This document shows, one piece after another, positions 1 through 8,203 of a stretch of DNA of 15,819 nucleotides. Source of the DNA: Bacteroidota bacterium (GTDB lineage Bacteria > Bacteroidota > Bacteroidia > Bacteroidales > Paludibacteraceae); NCBI GenBank assembly GCA_017860335.1, contig JAFNAU010000011.1, positions 1 through 15,819 on the forward strand. The letters are read 5' to 3'. The position numbers were made by a program, and so were the translations under genes. A model generated the notes under the pieces. The model did not search any database. It was given only the letters and a program-made list of their open reading frames with translations, and was not told the origin of the DNA. Within the stretch, counting starts at the first letter, position 1. Every line of letters starts with the position of its first letter.

Positions 1-2318
1 AGTATCTGATCCACAATCTTATTATTGTAATAAGTGGCTTCAAAACCTAATCTGTTACCAAAGAATTTATTTTCCCAACCAATTTCAAACTCATATTTTT
101 GTTCCGGGCGAATTTTATCGTTACCTAAGTTGGTAGGAACGGTATTGTAAAGATAGCCGGAAACTGATGACTGATTGTATGCTTGAACAGCCCTGTATAA
201 TTCAGGTGCATTTCCCACTTTTCCATAAGAAACGCGAATTTTTCCGTAATCATACCAGCGTGGTAATGCATCTTCAAATGCATCTGTGTAAATAAAACTG
301 GAGTTGACAGACGGATAAAAGAATGAATTGTTACCCGGAGCTAATGTAGAACTCTTTTCCTGTCTTCCTGTTGCTTCAACGAATAAGTAGTTATCCCATG
401 AAAAACTTACAGTACCCAGAAAAGCTTGTTTTAAATATGAACTTTCATACATACCCGAAGAAGGTGTGTTTTTACTTGCATTGAGATGGAACCAGTTTTC
501 AACAGACAATCCTCCGTTTGTACCTACTGACGTTGCAAAAGATTTTTCAGTACGAGCCTGCCAGCCTACGTTTGCCATCAAACCTAATTTCTCTGTTAAA
601 TTTTTATCGAACATCAACAAAATATCTCCATAGAAAATTTCATATCTTTTATTTTGAAGTCCGTAATAACCCGAGTACGATCCAAATACTAAAGGTCTTT
701 CGGTTTTGTTTTTATTCTCAATCTTTTCTGTTGTATAATCGGTAGCTAAGCGTCCCTGCAGTGTCAGACCATCAATAATCTTCCAGCTTGGTGTAACACT
801 TGCGATTAAACGATTGCTGTTTTCCTGTTGTTCTTTACCGTAAATATTCCAAAAATACTCAGATACAAGTGAACCACAAGCCAATGGATATGCGAAAGAT
901 TCTTTAGGGGTAAGTGTACTTTCACCTGTAGTGACATTCATATATCCTAAGCTGGTCACTGTATGATTTCTGATGTATGCAACATCATCCCATGCATTAA
1001 ACATACCTGAGAAATTATTGGTTAACCGGCTAATACGATATGGACGGTTTTTTATGTTCTGAATAATGTAATTGGCTGAATATTGCAACTTTAAATTGTC
1101 ATTTAATGAATAAGAGCCAGTCAAACTAAAGTTGTTTTTATTGTAATTACTGTTATACTGTGTTGGTAAGTTATTAACATAAGTATATGAAAAACGCATA
1201 TTGCTTTTCTGCGAACCCTGGGTAATTCCTAAATTATAAGTTTGATCAAAACCGGTTCTGAATATTTCACTCCATGGGTTTGCGCTTATGGGTTCATATT
1301 TGCGAACAGTTCCGTCATAAAATAATATATCACTTCCATCATATCTTGGACCATAAGTACCTGTAGCTGTTCTGATAGATTTATATGTCTGACCATTGTA
1401 AGTCCTTTCCCAAAATCCACCGGTGTTTTTCTCGTAAGTACCGCGTCCGCCTACACGTACACCAGGTCCAAATGTTGTTTGATATTCAGGCATATAAGCT
1501 ACCCAGTTTCCACTAATATTAGTATTGAAATCTACGCCAAGTCCGGCATTTGTCTTGCCGGTTTTTGTTGTGATCATAACAACACCATTTGCAGCTTCAG
1601 AGCCGTAAAGAGCAGATGCAGAGGCTCCTTTTAATATAGAGATACTTTCAATATCTTGCGGGTTAATATCAATTAAACCGTTGCTGTTTACACGTTGATC
1701 ATTCCAGTAATCAGTGTTATTTGCATCACCGTTACGAATTGGAACTCCGTTCACTATAACCAATGGCTGGTTTGTCCCTGTTATAGAGCTCAAACCACGA
1801 ACATTGATGGAAACTGCCGAAGTACTTCCTCCCGGGGCTGCCTGAATACGAACGCCTGTTGCTTTGCCGTATAAAGAGGTTGCAAAGTTTGGTGATCCTG
1901 TTTTTACAATGTCAGGAGCCGCAATTGTGGAAATAGCGTAACCCAGGGCTTTGGACTCTCTTTTTATGCCCAATGCAGTTACAACCACCTCATTCAGTGA
2001 TTTAGAATCTTGCTGCATGGTAACATTGATGTTTCTCTGACCGTTTACAGCAATTTCCTGTGGTTGTAAACCTACGTACGTAACTCTTAATGTCGAGTTT
2101 GAAGGGACATTCGAAAGAGTAAAGATACCTTCGGCGTTGGTAACTGTGCCCAAATTCGAGTAACCCACAATAACTACCGATGCACCGATGACTGGTTCGC
2201 TGTTTGTGTCAGACACAGTACCGGTGACAGTGATGGTTTGTGCAAAAGTTGTAATTGTGAGTACACTGAAGATTAGTGCAATTACAACTCTCAGTTCAAA
2301 AAGATTTTTTCTTTTCAT
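1..2318 (-). CDS. SusC/RagA-family TonB-dependent outer-membrane receptor, partial (C-terminus beyond left edge)
   Basis: The minus-strand frame is open from the ATG at 2318 to the left edge, giving 772 codons with no stop. Residues 1-26 form a signal peptide ending in TTFAQ. Residues about 29-102 are a carboxypeptidase-regulatory-like beta-sandwich (TVSDTNSEPVIGASVVI). This is followed by the SusC hallmark NEVVVTALGIKR (about 109-120) and a plug domain of about residues 129-245 containing INVRGLSSITG, PLVIVNGVPI and ILKGASASALYGSEAANGVV. The rest is Tyr/Asn-rich alternating strand sequence typical of the 22-strand barrel. Family members usually have about 1000 residues, so roughly a quarter is missing. 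SusC proteins import glycans or peptides across the outer membrane with TonB energy and normally pair with a SusD lipoprotein, which would lie just left of this window. The substrate cannot be told from the sequence. The start is supported by the signal peptide directly after it. Confidence 0.95.
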   Translation of the reverse strand, partial: MKRKNLFELRVVIALIFSVLTITTFAQTITVTGTVSDTNSEPVIGASVVIVGYSNLGTVTNAEGIFTLSNVPSNSTLRVTYVGLQPQEIAVNGQRNINVTMQQDSKSLNEVVVTALGIKRESKALGYAISTIAAPDIVKTGSPNFATSLYGKATGVRIQAAPGGSTSAVSINVRGLSSITGTNQPLVIVNGVPIRNGDANNTDYWNDQRVNSNGLIDINPQDIESISILKGASASALYGSEAANGVVMITTKTGKTNAGLGVDFNTNISGNWVAYMPEYQTTFGPGVRVGGRGTYEKNTGGFWERTYNGQTYKSIRTATGTYGPRYDGSDILFYDGTVRKYEPISANPWSEIFRTGFDQTYNLGITQGSQKSNMRFSYTYVNNLPTQYNSNYNKNNFSLTGSYSLNDNLKLQYSANYIIQNIKNRPYRISRLTNNFSGMFNAWDDVAYIRNHTVTSLGYMNVTTGESTLTPKESFAYPLACGSLVSEYFWNIYGKEQQENSNRLIASVTPSWKIIDGLTLQGRLATDYTTEKIENKNKTERPLVFGSYSGYYGLQNKRYEIFYGDILLMFDKNLTEKLGLMANVGWQARTEKSFATSVGTNGGLSVENWFHLNASKNTPSSGMYESSYLKQAFLGTVSFSWDNYLFVEATGRQEKSSTLAPGNNSFFYPSVNSSFIYTDAFEDALPRWYDYGKIRVSYGKVGNAPELYRAVQAYNQSSVSGYLYNTVPTNLGNDKIRPEQKYEFEIGWENKFFGNRLGFEATYYNNKIVDQI

Positions 2319-2820
2319 TCTGTCTAAATTTAAAGTTAATAATTGAGAATTAATGATTAATGTATTGGAAAGAAATTTTATTTTTTTTTGAAAAAATCCA
2401 AGTAATTAGATAGATAACAAACAATATATCCAATTTGTTGAAATCTGATTTAAAATAAGCTATCAGCATCTGCATCGTGATTATTATTTATAATTAACTC
2501 CACATTCCTAATCAAAAAAAGTGTTTATTTTTTATTGCAAAGAAAATATAAATATTTTGATTATAAGAATAGAAATGCAAAAAAAATAAAGAAAAATTTC
2601 GTTGAAATATCTGACGAATTTGAGAAGGAATAAACGTTTAATCGTAAGGAAATGCAGATGAAAGATAACAATTATTGTTGTTGATGCTTTATAAGCCGTT
2701 TATTACAGGGGTGGGAAGGGTACGGTTTAGATATATTCCTGAAAAATATGCAGAAATACTCCGTAGAAGTAAATAGGCTTAATTATGCTGTTTGTTTTTT
2801 TGAATATAATATTAAACAGT
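2319..2820. other. 502-nt AT-rich intergenic leader of the SusC gene
   Basis: There is no convincing coding frame here; only ORFs of about 10-26 codons occur on either strand. It contains long A/T tracts and presumably carries the SusC promoter and 5' leader on the minus strand, but I found no close match to the Bacteroidota promoter (TTTG, about 20 nt, TAnnTTTG) at correct spacing. A 6-bp inverted repeat, CTGTTT/AAACAG with a long spacer, sits just beyond the stop of the TPR gene (about 2788-2819). It is too weak to call a terminator. A short perfect dyad, AACAAT/ATTGTT, lies at 2667-2679. Confidence 0.6.
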
Positions 2821-3438
2821 CTATTTGATCTGTTTCAAACCATCCAGAGATGAACTGTCGTTGGGACGCAGTGTTAGCGCGTGAGTAAACAATACTTTGG
2901 CTTCGGGTGTTTTGCCTAACCTGAGTTTGGTCCAGGCAAGCATAATTGCCGAATCGTAATCGAGCGGATAAAGATTAACTATTTTTTCGAAGAGTTTGTT
3001 GGCAGTTGTGTAGTCTTTGCGGTTATAATAAATCACTCCAAGCCAGTAATTTGCAATCGTGTTTTGCGGGTCAATTTTAAGTATTTGTATGTATTCGTTT
3101 TTTACTTTTTCCCAATTTTCGATGGCACTCAATGGCTTTATCAATCCAAACTTTGCTTCGATAGCATATGGTTTGAGCGAGATGGCTTTATCGTAAAAGC
3201 GGATTGACTCAGTATGGTTTTTTGCCAAATAGTATAACCAGCCCAACCTGATATTTACAAAATAATCACCCGTATCATAAACTTTATTCAACTCTTTTAT
3301 GGCAGCCGTATAATTCGTTGCTTTTTCCAGCTCGTAACTTTTCGAAAAAGCTGTCTGACGGGCAGTTTGCTGAGCCTCGGCAGATAAGAGAGTCGCTGAC
3401 AGTATTAAAATGAGTATTGTACGTTTCATAATTTCCAT
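2821..3438 (-). CDS. Exported TPR-repeat protein, last gene of the six-gene operon
   Basis: This 205-residue protein has a signal peptide (about residues 4-22, MKRTILILILSATLLSAEA) followed almost entirely by tetratricopeptide repeats. I can place about five helix-turn-helix units, at roughly 32-55, 58-91, 93-125, 127-158 and 161-193 (for example AIKELNKVYDTGDY and ANKLFEKIVNLYPLD). TPR proteins act as protein-binding scaffolds; after export this one would be periplasmic. Two starts are possible. The ATG at 3438 is preceded by GGAGG and overlaps the upstream gene by 13 nt. The ATG at 3429 forms an ATGA stop/start overlap with the upstream stop and starts directly at the signal peptide. Either implies translational coupling with the TPR/barrel gene. 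The partner is unknown; the adjacent barrel protein is the obvious candidate. Confidence 0.85.
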   Translation of the reverse strand: MEIMKRTILILILSATLLSAEAQQTARQTAFSKSYELEKATNYTAAIKELNKVYDTGDYFVNIRLGWLYYLAKNHTESIRFYDKAISLKPYAIEAKFGLIKPLSAIENWEKVKNEYIQILKIDPQNTIANYWLGVIYYNRKDYTTANKLFEKIVNLYPLDYDSAIMLAWTKLRLGKTPEAKVLFTHALTLRPNDSSSLDGLKQIK

Positions 3439-4580
3439 ATTATTCCTCCGGTTAGTGAATATTGATTGTAATTACTTAATGTTTGGATAATCAATTTTTT
3501 ATCGTATGTAGAGTTTGTGTAACCAATCAAATGCGGATTGATGTACCAGAAAAGTGAAGCTCCTGTCCGGAATGTTGTCTGATCCAGCGAATTGTAAAAG
3601 TATAGCCCGTTCAAATCAACAAAATTATTCAAATTTCCGAATGTTACTGATGCTTCTGACCAGAGTTTTTTGAAAACAAATAATCCTGCTTTTTGAGAAT
3701 ATACAATCCGGTTTATCCCATTTTCGTTGATATTATATATCGAACTTTTTAGATTTGGATGCCTTTTCCCGGGAAGAGATACTCCAATTTGCGTACCAAA
3801 CTGGGTAGTCCGAACATAATCATTGCTGAAAACAGAACCAACCACCCCGATATAAAGCCTTTTGATTGTCTGGCTGATATTGCCAATCCAAATATGTCCG
3901 GGATAAAGAAAACTTTCCGTTTCGGTATTGACCTTCGTGTTTACGAAATGATATCCCAGACTAAGATTTGTTTTGCTTAAAACTGTCCAGCTCAGCACCC
4001 CAAAATACTCGTCCTGTGTAATATCGGTAGTGTAATCGGTTGTCTGAGTGTAGAGCGATACGGTTTGATATAAATTTAGCCGATAACCTATCTGAGAGTT
4101 TAATCCTAACCGCAAATAATCGGGATTGGAACGTAGTTCGTTTTTATTGAATTTTTTATTGTATTCAACATCGACAGCATCTACCGGACGGAATGTTTGA
4201 ATCTTCAATTCTTTTTGCATTTCTTTTGTTAGTTTGCCGCCATGATAACGCGAATAACTTTCATCACCAGTATTCAAACCACAGAAATAAAGATAGAGAT
4301 GTGCTATCTCATCTTTTGGGTCAAATTTCAGCGATTTTTCATAGTGCTTAATGGCACTGTAATAATTACCTTTCATAAAATAAGCATACCCCATGCGTTG
4401 TTGCAGGTATTTGAAATCCACCTCATGATCACTTGCTGTTTTACCGGTTTTTATCAGTTCATCCCACTTTTCATTTTTAAAATAATCGAGCGTTATGCTG
4501 TCAATCCGGCTGCTATCCGGATTTTGCTGCGAATATACGGTTGCTGAGATGAATAGCAAAAGGATTAGTGTTTTATACAT
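3426..4580 (-). CDS. TPR plus outer-membrane beta-barrel protein
   Basis: This 384-residue protein starts with a signal peptide (MYKTLILLLFISATVYSQ). A short TPR-like region covers about residues 35-97, with YAYFMKGNYYSAIKHYEKSL and then LKFDPKDEIAH. From about residue 150 to the end there are alternating hydrophobic/aromatic strands broken by polar turns (LGLNSQIGYRLNLYQTVSLY, NLSLGYHFVN, KAGLFVFKKLWSEASVTFG), and the chain ends in strand sequence GGIIWKL. This is the pattern of an outer-membrane beta-barrel with a periplasmic TPR at its N-terminus. The final residue is Leu rather than the usual aromatic, with Trp two residues earlier. Its start overlaps the stop of the UT-M23 gene by 16 nt and its end overlaps the next TPR gene, so the three are likely translated as a coupled set. 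It may be an outer-membrane channel or anchor for the system. I do not recognise a named family with certainty. Confidence 0.8.
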   Translation of the reverse strand: MYKTLILLLFISATVYSQQNPDSSRIDSITLDYFKNEKWDELIKTGKTASDHEVDFKYLQQRMGYAYFMKGNYYSAIKHYEKSLKFDPKDEIAHLYLYFCGLNTGDESYSRYHGGKLTKEMQKELKIQTFRPVDAVDVEYNKKFNKNELRSNPDYLRLGLNSQIGYRLNLYQTVSLYTQTTDYTTDITQDEYFGVLSWTVLSKTNLSLGYHFVNTKVNTETESFLYPGHIWIGNISQTIKRLYIGVVGSVFSNDYVRTTQFGTQIGVSLPGKRHPNLKSSIYNINENGINRIVYSQKAGLFVFKKLWSEASVTFGNLNNFVDLNGLYFYNSLDQTTFRTGASLFWYINPHLIGYTNSTYDKKLIIQTLSNYNQYSLTGGIIWKL

Positions 4581-6805
4581 TTTGCCTGAATTTTTTTATT
4601 TCCGGATTGATAGGTGAACGCTGTAATTCCATCTCCGGTGATTGTAATTGTGCTTTGACTTGTAATGTTCTTTTTCTGAAATCTCTTTACCTCAACTGAT
4701 GAATCTAAATGTACAAATCCACTACCCAGTACATTGTCCGATGCTGTAATTTTAGAGTTGAAATTTATCTGGATGAACTGATAAAATGGCGCAATAAAAT
4801 CATGAAACCAGGATGCATATTTTGCTTTGTTCCATTGATATAAAGGCATTGTGTCTTCAGTTTCGATGAAATCATTATTGCCCAGAAAAATTTTATAAGC
4901 TGATAGGTAAAAATAATACAATAATGATTTTTTATTTCCATAAAAAGCTATAAAATAGAACATTATTCCATCATTTACATAATAAGCCGCAGTATTAGTC
5001 TGAGAACAATAAATGTATTTTTGATTGTAGGCATTGGTATAGGTATTCCAGTTTTCTGTTTTTTCAGCCCCTTTTTCATCGGTATATTGCATGGATATTG
5101 AATTGTCCGGCAAAATATTAAAAGCATTGAACAGCAATTCGTTCTTCGAAACACCGCTCACTATATCTGCTTTTTCCGGTTTTTGAAATTGCATTAAATG
5201 CTCGCTGTTGCCATTTCGTTTGTAATAGTAGGATATGGGGTAATTCAGTGTTTTTGAACCAACTTCGGGAAAAGCCTGCACCTGAAAATGTACATGAGGC
5301 TCCGGCGAACGTCCCGAATTACCACAATGAGCCAGTAAATCACCCTGTTTTACATGATCTCCTGTTTTCACTTTAAATGTATCTTTCCGCAGGTGCGAGA
5401 TTTGTGTGTAAAGTCCGGTTGTGTGACGAATAACAATGCTGTTTCCCCAGTTGTTTACTGTATTCACTTTACCAGGTTCATTGTCATCGATATTATTGAT
5501 TATGGTTTCCACATATCCGTCAGCAGGTGCAAAAACCGGTTTATTATAACAATAATAGTCTTCGCAGATTAACCCGTTTTTTCTATAAGTTTTAGACTGA
5601 TTGTCTGTTATCATAAAATCGAAAGCACTTCCCCATTCGCCTTTGTGAGTGAACTCTCCGTTATGACCCTGAGTAACCGTCCATTCGCCCATAAGGGGCA
5701 GGTGCAACGGAAAATAGTACCATCCGGCTAACCGTTCTTTGTTGTTTCGATACGTATAAAGATTTATTTCGGGAGAATTGTGCTGTAATGGTGTAAGTAT
5801 CAGTCCGTTTGATTTGGTTCTCAATTGCAAAAAATAAATAAAAATGATGACAGTAAATGCAAACGGCAACGAAAAAACTGGAAGCTGGATATAACCGAAC
5901 AGTTTGTAAAAAAACAGCAGAACAAGCGAAGTTAGCGGAATGAGAAATACTGTCCACAGAAAAGATTGCCTGGAAGGTATCAGGAAGTACCCGCCTACGG
6001 CAAATGCTACCATCATGTAGTTGGCACCGATATTATAATAATTGATAATAGCTGTTTCTGAGCCGGTAAATTGCGCAAAAATATATGCAGTCAGAAAACC
6101 TACAACAGAGAGTGAAAACATGATTCGGGAACTGTAAAGCAAGGCGATGGTGATTAGTATTCCTGCAATCAGATTGTTCTGAAAAAAGATAGAACTGATG
6201 GAACGCAGATAAATGTCAACCAGTTTATTAATCTGTAGATTGTCAATGGTTTGGAAAAGCTGTAAAAGCGAGTTTCCTCCTACGGAATACATTTCGTTGA
6301 TCCAGAAGATGTTTCGGTGGGTGAGACCCAGATTTTCGAAGTTCGATGCAGGTAATACCACAAACCAGAATGCAACAACAAACGGAATGCTCAGAAAGGG
6401 TAGTTTGAGTTTGAAAAGTTGCCCGCCCATGGTTACTGAAAGCAGCAGTGTGAAAAGCGCTGAGAGAGCCAGCAAACTGAAATAAACCACACCGGGATCG
6501 AAAAAAGTGCCCATTCCGATACCGGCAAGCAGCGCATTAAAACTGTACACACCGCTGCGAAGTGTCGGTTTATCCAGATGCATGGTGTGCCCAATCAGCA
6601 GCGTAATAATGACCGCCATAAGTCCGCTCAGTCCGGCCCAAAAATTAAAAAAACTAACCAGCATGATGATGCCGGCAAGAATTTTATTATCCAGAAAAAA
6701 AATGATGGAATAACTATTTAGTATCCCGGGAAGAATTTCGGTACGTAATGTATTTGTCGCTTTCTTTAATTGCATAATTGGTAATTGAAATTCACATTTA
6801 GTCAA
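4565..6805 (-). CDS. Urea transporter domain fused to an M23 (LytM-type) metallopeptidase domain
   Basis: This 746-residue protein has two parts. Residues about 25-330 are a UT-family urea channel with about ten membrane segments. Both internally duplicated halves are visible: SYSIIFFLDNKILAGI (32-47) matches SISSIFFQNNLIAGI (202-216). The family-like segments RSGVYSFNALLAGIG (83-97) and PFLSIPFVVAFW (136-147) are also present. Residues about 370-512 are an M23 domain. Putative zinc ligands are H387 and D396 in HKGEWGSAFDF and H506 in PHVHF (504-507); H471 (QISHL) and H504 are further candidate active-site histidines. PVFAPADGYVE and GDHVKQGDLLAHCGNSGRS are typical M23 strands. Residues 513-746 are a C-terminal region I cannot assign. 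M23 enzymes cleave peptidoglycan or peptide cross-links; UT channels pass urea or similar amides. The gene begins 10 nt after the decarboxylase stop. M11 (about 6775) is an alternative start. The catalytic residues look intact. Confidence 0.88.
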   Translation of the reverse strand: MTKCEFQLPIMQLKKATNTLRTEILPGILNSYSIIFFLDNKILAGIIMLVSFFNFWAGLSGLMAVIITLLIGHTMHLDKPTLRSGVYSFNALLAGIGMGTFFDPGVVYFSLLALSALFTLLLSVTMGGQLFKLKLPFLSIPFVVAFWFVVLPASNFENLGLTHRNIFWINEMYSVGGNSLLQLFQTIDNLQINKLVDIYLRSISSIFFQNNLIAGILITIALLYSSRIMFSLSVVGFLTAYIFAQFTGSETAIINYYNIGANYMMVAFAVGGYFLIPSRQSFLWTVFLIPLTSLVLLFFYKLFGYIQLPVFSLPFAFTVIIFIYFLQLRTKSNGLILTPLQHNSPEINLYTYRNNKERLAGWYYFPLHLPLMGEWTVTQGHNGEFTHKGEWGSAFDFMITDNQSKTYRKNGLICEDYYCYNKPVFAPADGYVETIINNIDDNEPGKVNTVNNWGNSIVIRHTTGLYTQISHLRKDTFKVKTGDHVKQGDLLAHCGNSGRSPEPHVHFQVQAFPEVGSKTLNYPISYYYKRNGNSEHLMQFQKPEKADIVSGVSKNELLFNAFNILPDNSISMQYTDEKGAEKTENWNTYTNAYNQKYIYCSQTNTAAYYVNDGIMFYFIAFYGNKKSLLYYFYLSAYKIFLGNNDFIETEDTMPLYQWNKAKYASWFHDFIAPFYQFIQINFNSKITASDNVLGSGFVHLDSSVEVKRFQKKNITSQSTITITGDGITAFTYQSGNKKIQAKCIKH

Positions 6806-6815
6806 TTTTTTTCAT

Positions 6816-8174
6816 TCACACTTTAGGTTTTTTCAAATGTTCCGGCACTTCTTCGAGCTGTTGAATATATCCCAGATTCTCAGCTTTTCGGATAATATGC
6901 GTGTTGTTCTCATTGTCAATGAGCACAATATTTGGGCGCAAGGTAATAAATTGCATCCATTGGGTCATGTTATAGGCTCCCACTTTATGAACCACCACCT
7001 GATCGCCTTTTTGCAGCATGGGCATGGTGATGCTCTCGCGTACGATGTCAATATTCATACATAATGGACCGAACATCACCATCTCTTCCGTTTGATTACC
7101 AAGTTTCTGTGCCGGACTTATTTTATGTTCGTACCACAGAGAAGTAAACAATGAGTTAAGACCGAAATCCATAATAGTTGCCCGGCGTCCATCCGAAAGT
7201 CGTTTGGTAGCCAGAACGGTACCCAGGATATAACCAGCATCATCAATCAGTGCACGACCGGTTTCGAGTATCAATAGCGGAAGTTCTTCCTGCCTGAAAC
7301 CATAGCCCAGTATAACATCGGTTATAGCATCGGCAAACTGATCGAGCGACGGAACCGTGTCAATTCCCGGCAGATAAGCGCCTTTCAGTGTGTTTGTGGA
7401 TGGAAAACCGCCTCCCAGGTCGATGTATTGCACCATTTTGCCGAACCGTTCTTTTAAGCTCCAGGCTAGTTCGCAAAGGTTACGGGCAGCAATAGTGTAT
7501 GCTCCTGGCGACAGCATAAATGTGCCGATATGGCAGTGAATACCTACAAGTTCCAGATTTTCGGAGTTGATAATCCGGGTTAACGCATTCCAGGCTTGAC
7601 CGTTTTCAAAGTTGAATCCGAAACGATCCCATTTGGGATAAATTCCGGTGTCCATATTCACCCGTATGGCTACCCGGGGTTTCAGTTTGTATTCTTCGCT
7701 AAGACGTATCAACGAGTAAAGCTCGTCGTAATGATCAATGTGTATCAGCGAATTGTTTTTGGCAGCTTTTATTAGATCTTCATCGCTTTTGTCGGGCCCG
7801 TTGAAAATAATTTTGTTTCCGCTTACACCGTTGTAGAGTGCTTTATCGTATTCAAAACCTGAAACTACTTCAGCCCACGAGCCCTCTTGGTGGAATATCC
7901 TGCAAACGGCGTTCATGTAATTGGTCTTGTATGACCAGGCAAACTGAACTTTCGGATAACGGGTTTTGAATATGCGCACCGCGTTTTGATAGTTTCGGCG
8001 AATTTGTTTTTCGGAAATAACAAAAAGCGGTGAACCATAATTTTTCAACAAACTTTTTACCGGAACACTTTCGATGTTGGTTACTGGTTCATTCTCAGAT
8101 TTCGTACCGAATTTGTTCATCAATCCGGTATTCATTTTTACAATGATCGGTCTTTCGTATCTTTGCTTTTCCAT
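6816..8174 (-). CDS. Fold-type III PLP-dependent decarboxylase (DapDC/ODC-like), substrate unknown
   Basis: This 452-residue protein has the alanine-racemase-like TIM barrel and C-terminal beta domain of basic-amino-acid decarboxylases. Visible landmarks are the Schiff-base lysine K83 in FAWSYKTN, GIHCHIG (211-217), the phosphate-binding GGGFP (254-258), ETGR (304-307; EPGR in most diaminopimelate decarboxylases), C372 in GPLCMNID, and GAY (399-401). The enzyme should be a PLP decarboxylase of an amino acid or an amino-acid-derived group. In LysA the segment after the cysteine reads ESxD, and its Glu contacts the distal end of diaminopimelate. Here it reads MNID, so a different substrate is likely. 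There is an N-terminal extension of about 40 residues before the barrel. The gene lies 29 nt after the ATP-grasp ligase and 10 nt before UT-M23, so it is probably part of a biosynthetic step rather than lysine synthesis. Confidence 0.88.
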   Translation of the reverse strand: MEKQRYERPIIVKMNTGLMNKFGTKSENEPVTNIESVPVKSLLKNYGSPLFVISEKQIRRNYQNAVRIFKTRYPKVQFAWSYKTNYMNAVCRIFHQEGSWAEVVSGFEYDKALYNGVSGNKIIFNGPDKSDEDLIKAAKNNSLIHIDHYDELYSLIRLSEEYKLKPRVAIRVNMDTGIYPKWDRFGFNFENGQAWNALTRIINSENLELVGIHCHIGTFMLSPGAYTIAARNLCELAWSLKERFGKMVQYIDLGGGFPSTNTLKGAYLPGIDTVPSLDQFADAITDVILGYGFRQEELPLLILETGRALIDDAGYILGTVLATKRLSDGRRATIMDFGLNSLFTSLWYEHKISPAQKLGNQTEEMVMFGPLCMNIDIVRESITMPMLQKGDQVVVHKVGAYNMTQWMQFITLRPNIVLIDNENNTHIIRKAENLGYIQQLEEVPEHLKKPKV

Positions 8175-8203
8175 TTTATTTTGAATTCGTAAATTGTAAA
8201 CAA

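Noticed and set aside
518..745. 75-codon plus-strand open frame
   Set aside because: It is antisense to the SusC barrel region, which is open in its own frame throughout.
2751..2831. 26-codon plus-strand ORF starting near 2751
   Set aside because: It runs into the end of the TPR gene on the other strand and has no signal, motif or promoter.
6806..6823. Five-codon mini-ORF (MKKID) between the decarboxylase and UT-M23 genes
   Set aside because: It is too short to support as a gene. At most it could help couple translation, and A-rich DNA makes it likely by chance.
6816..8174. Naming the decarboxylase lysA
   Set aside because: The ESxD substrate motif is missing and the operon context is not lysine synthesis.
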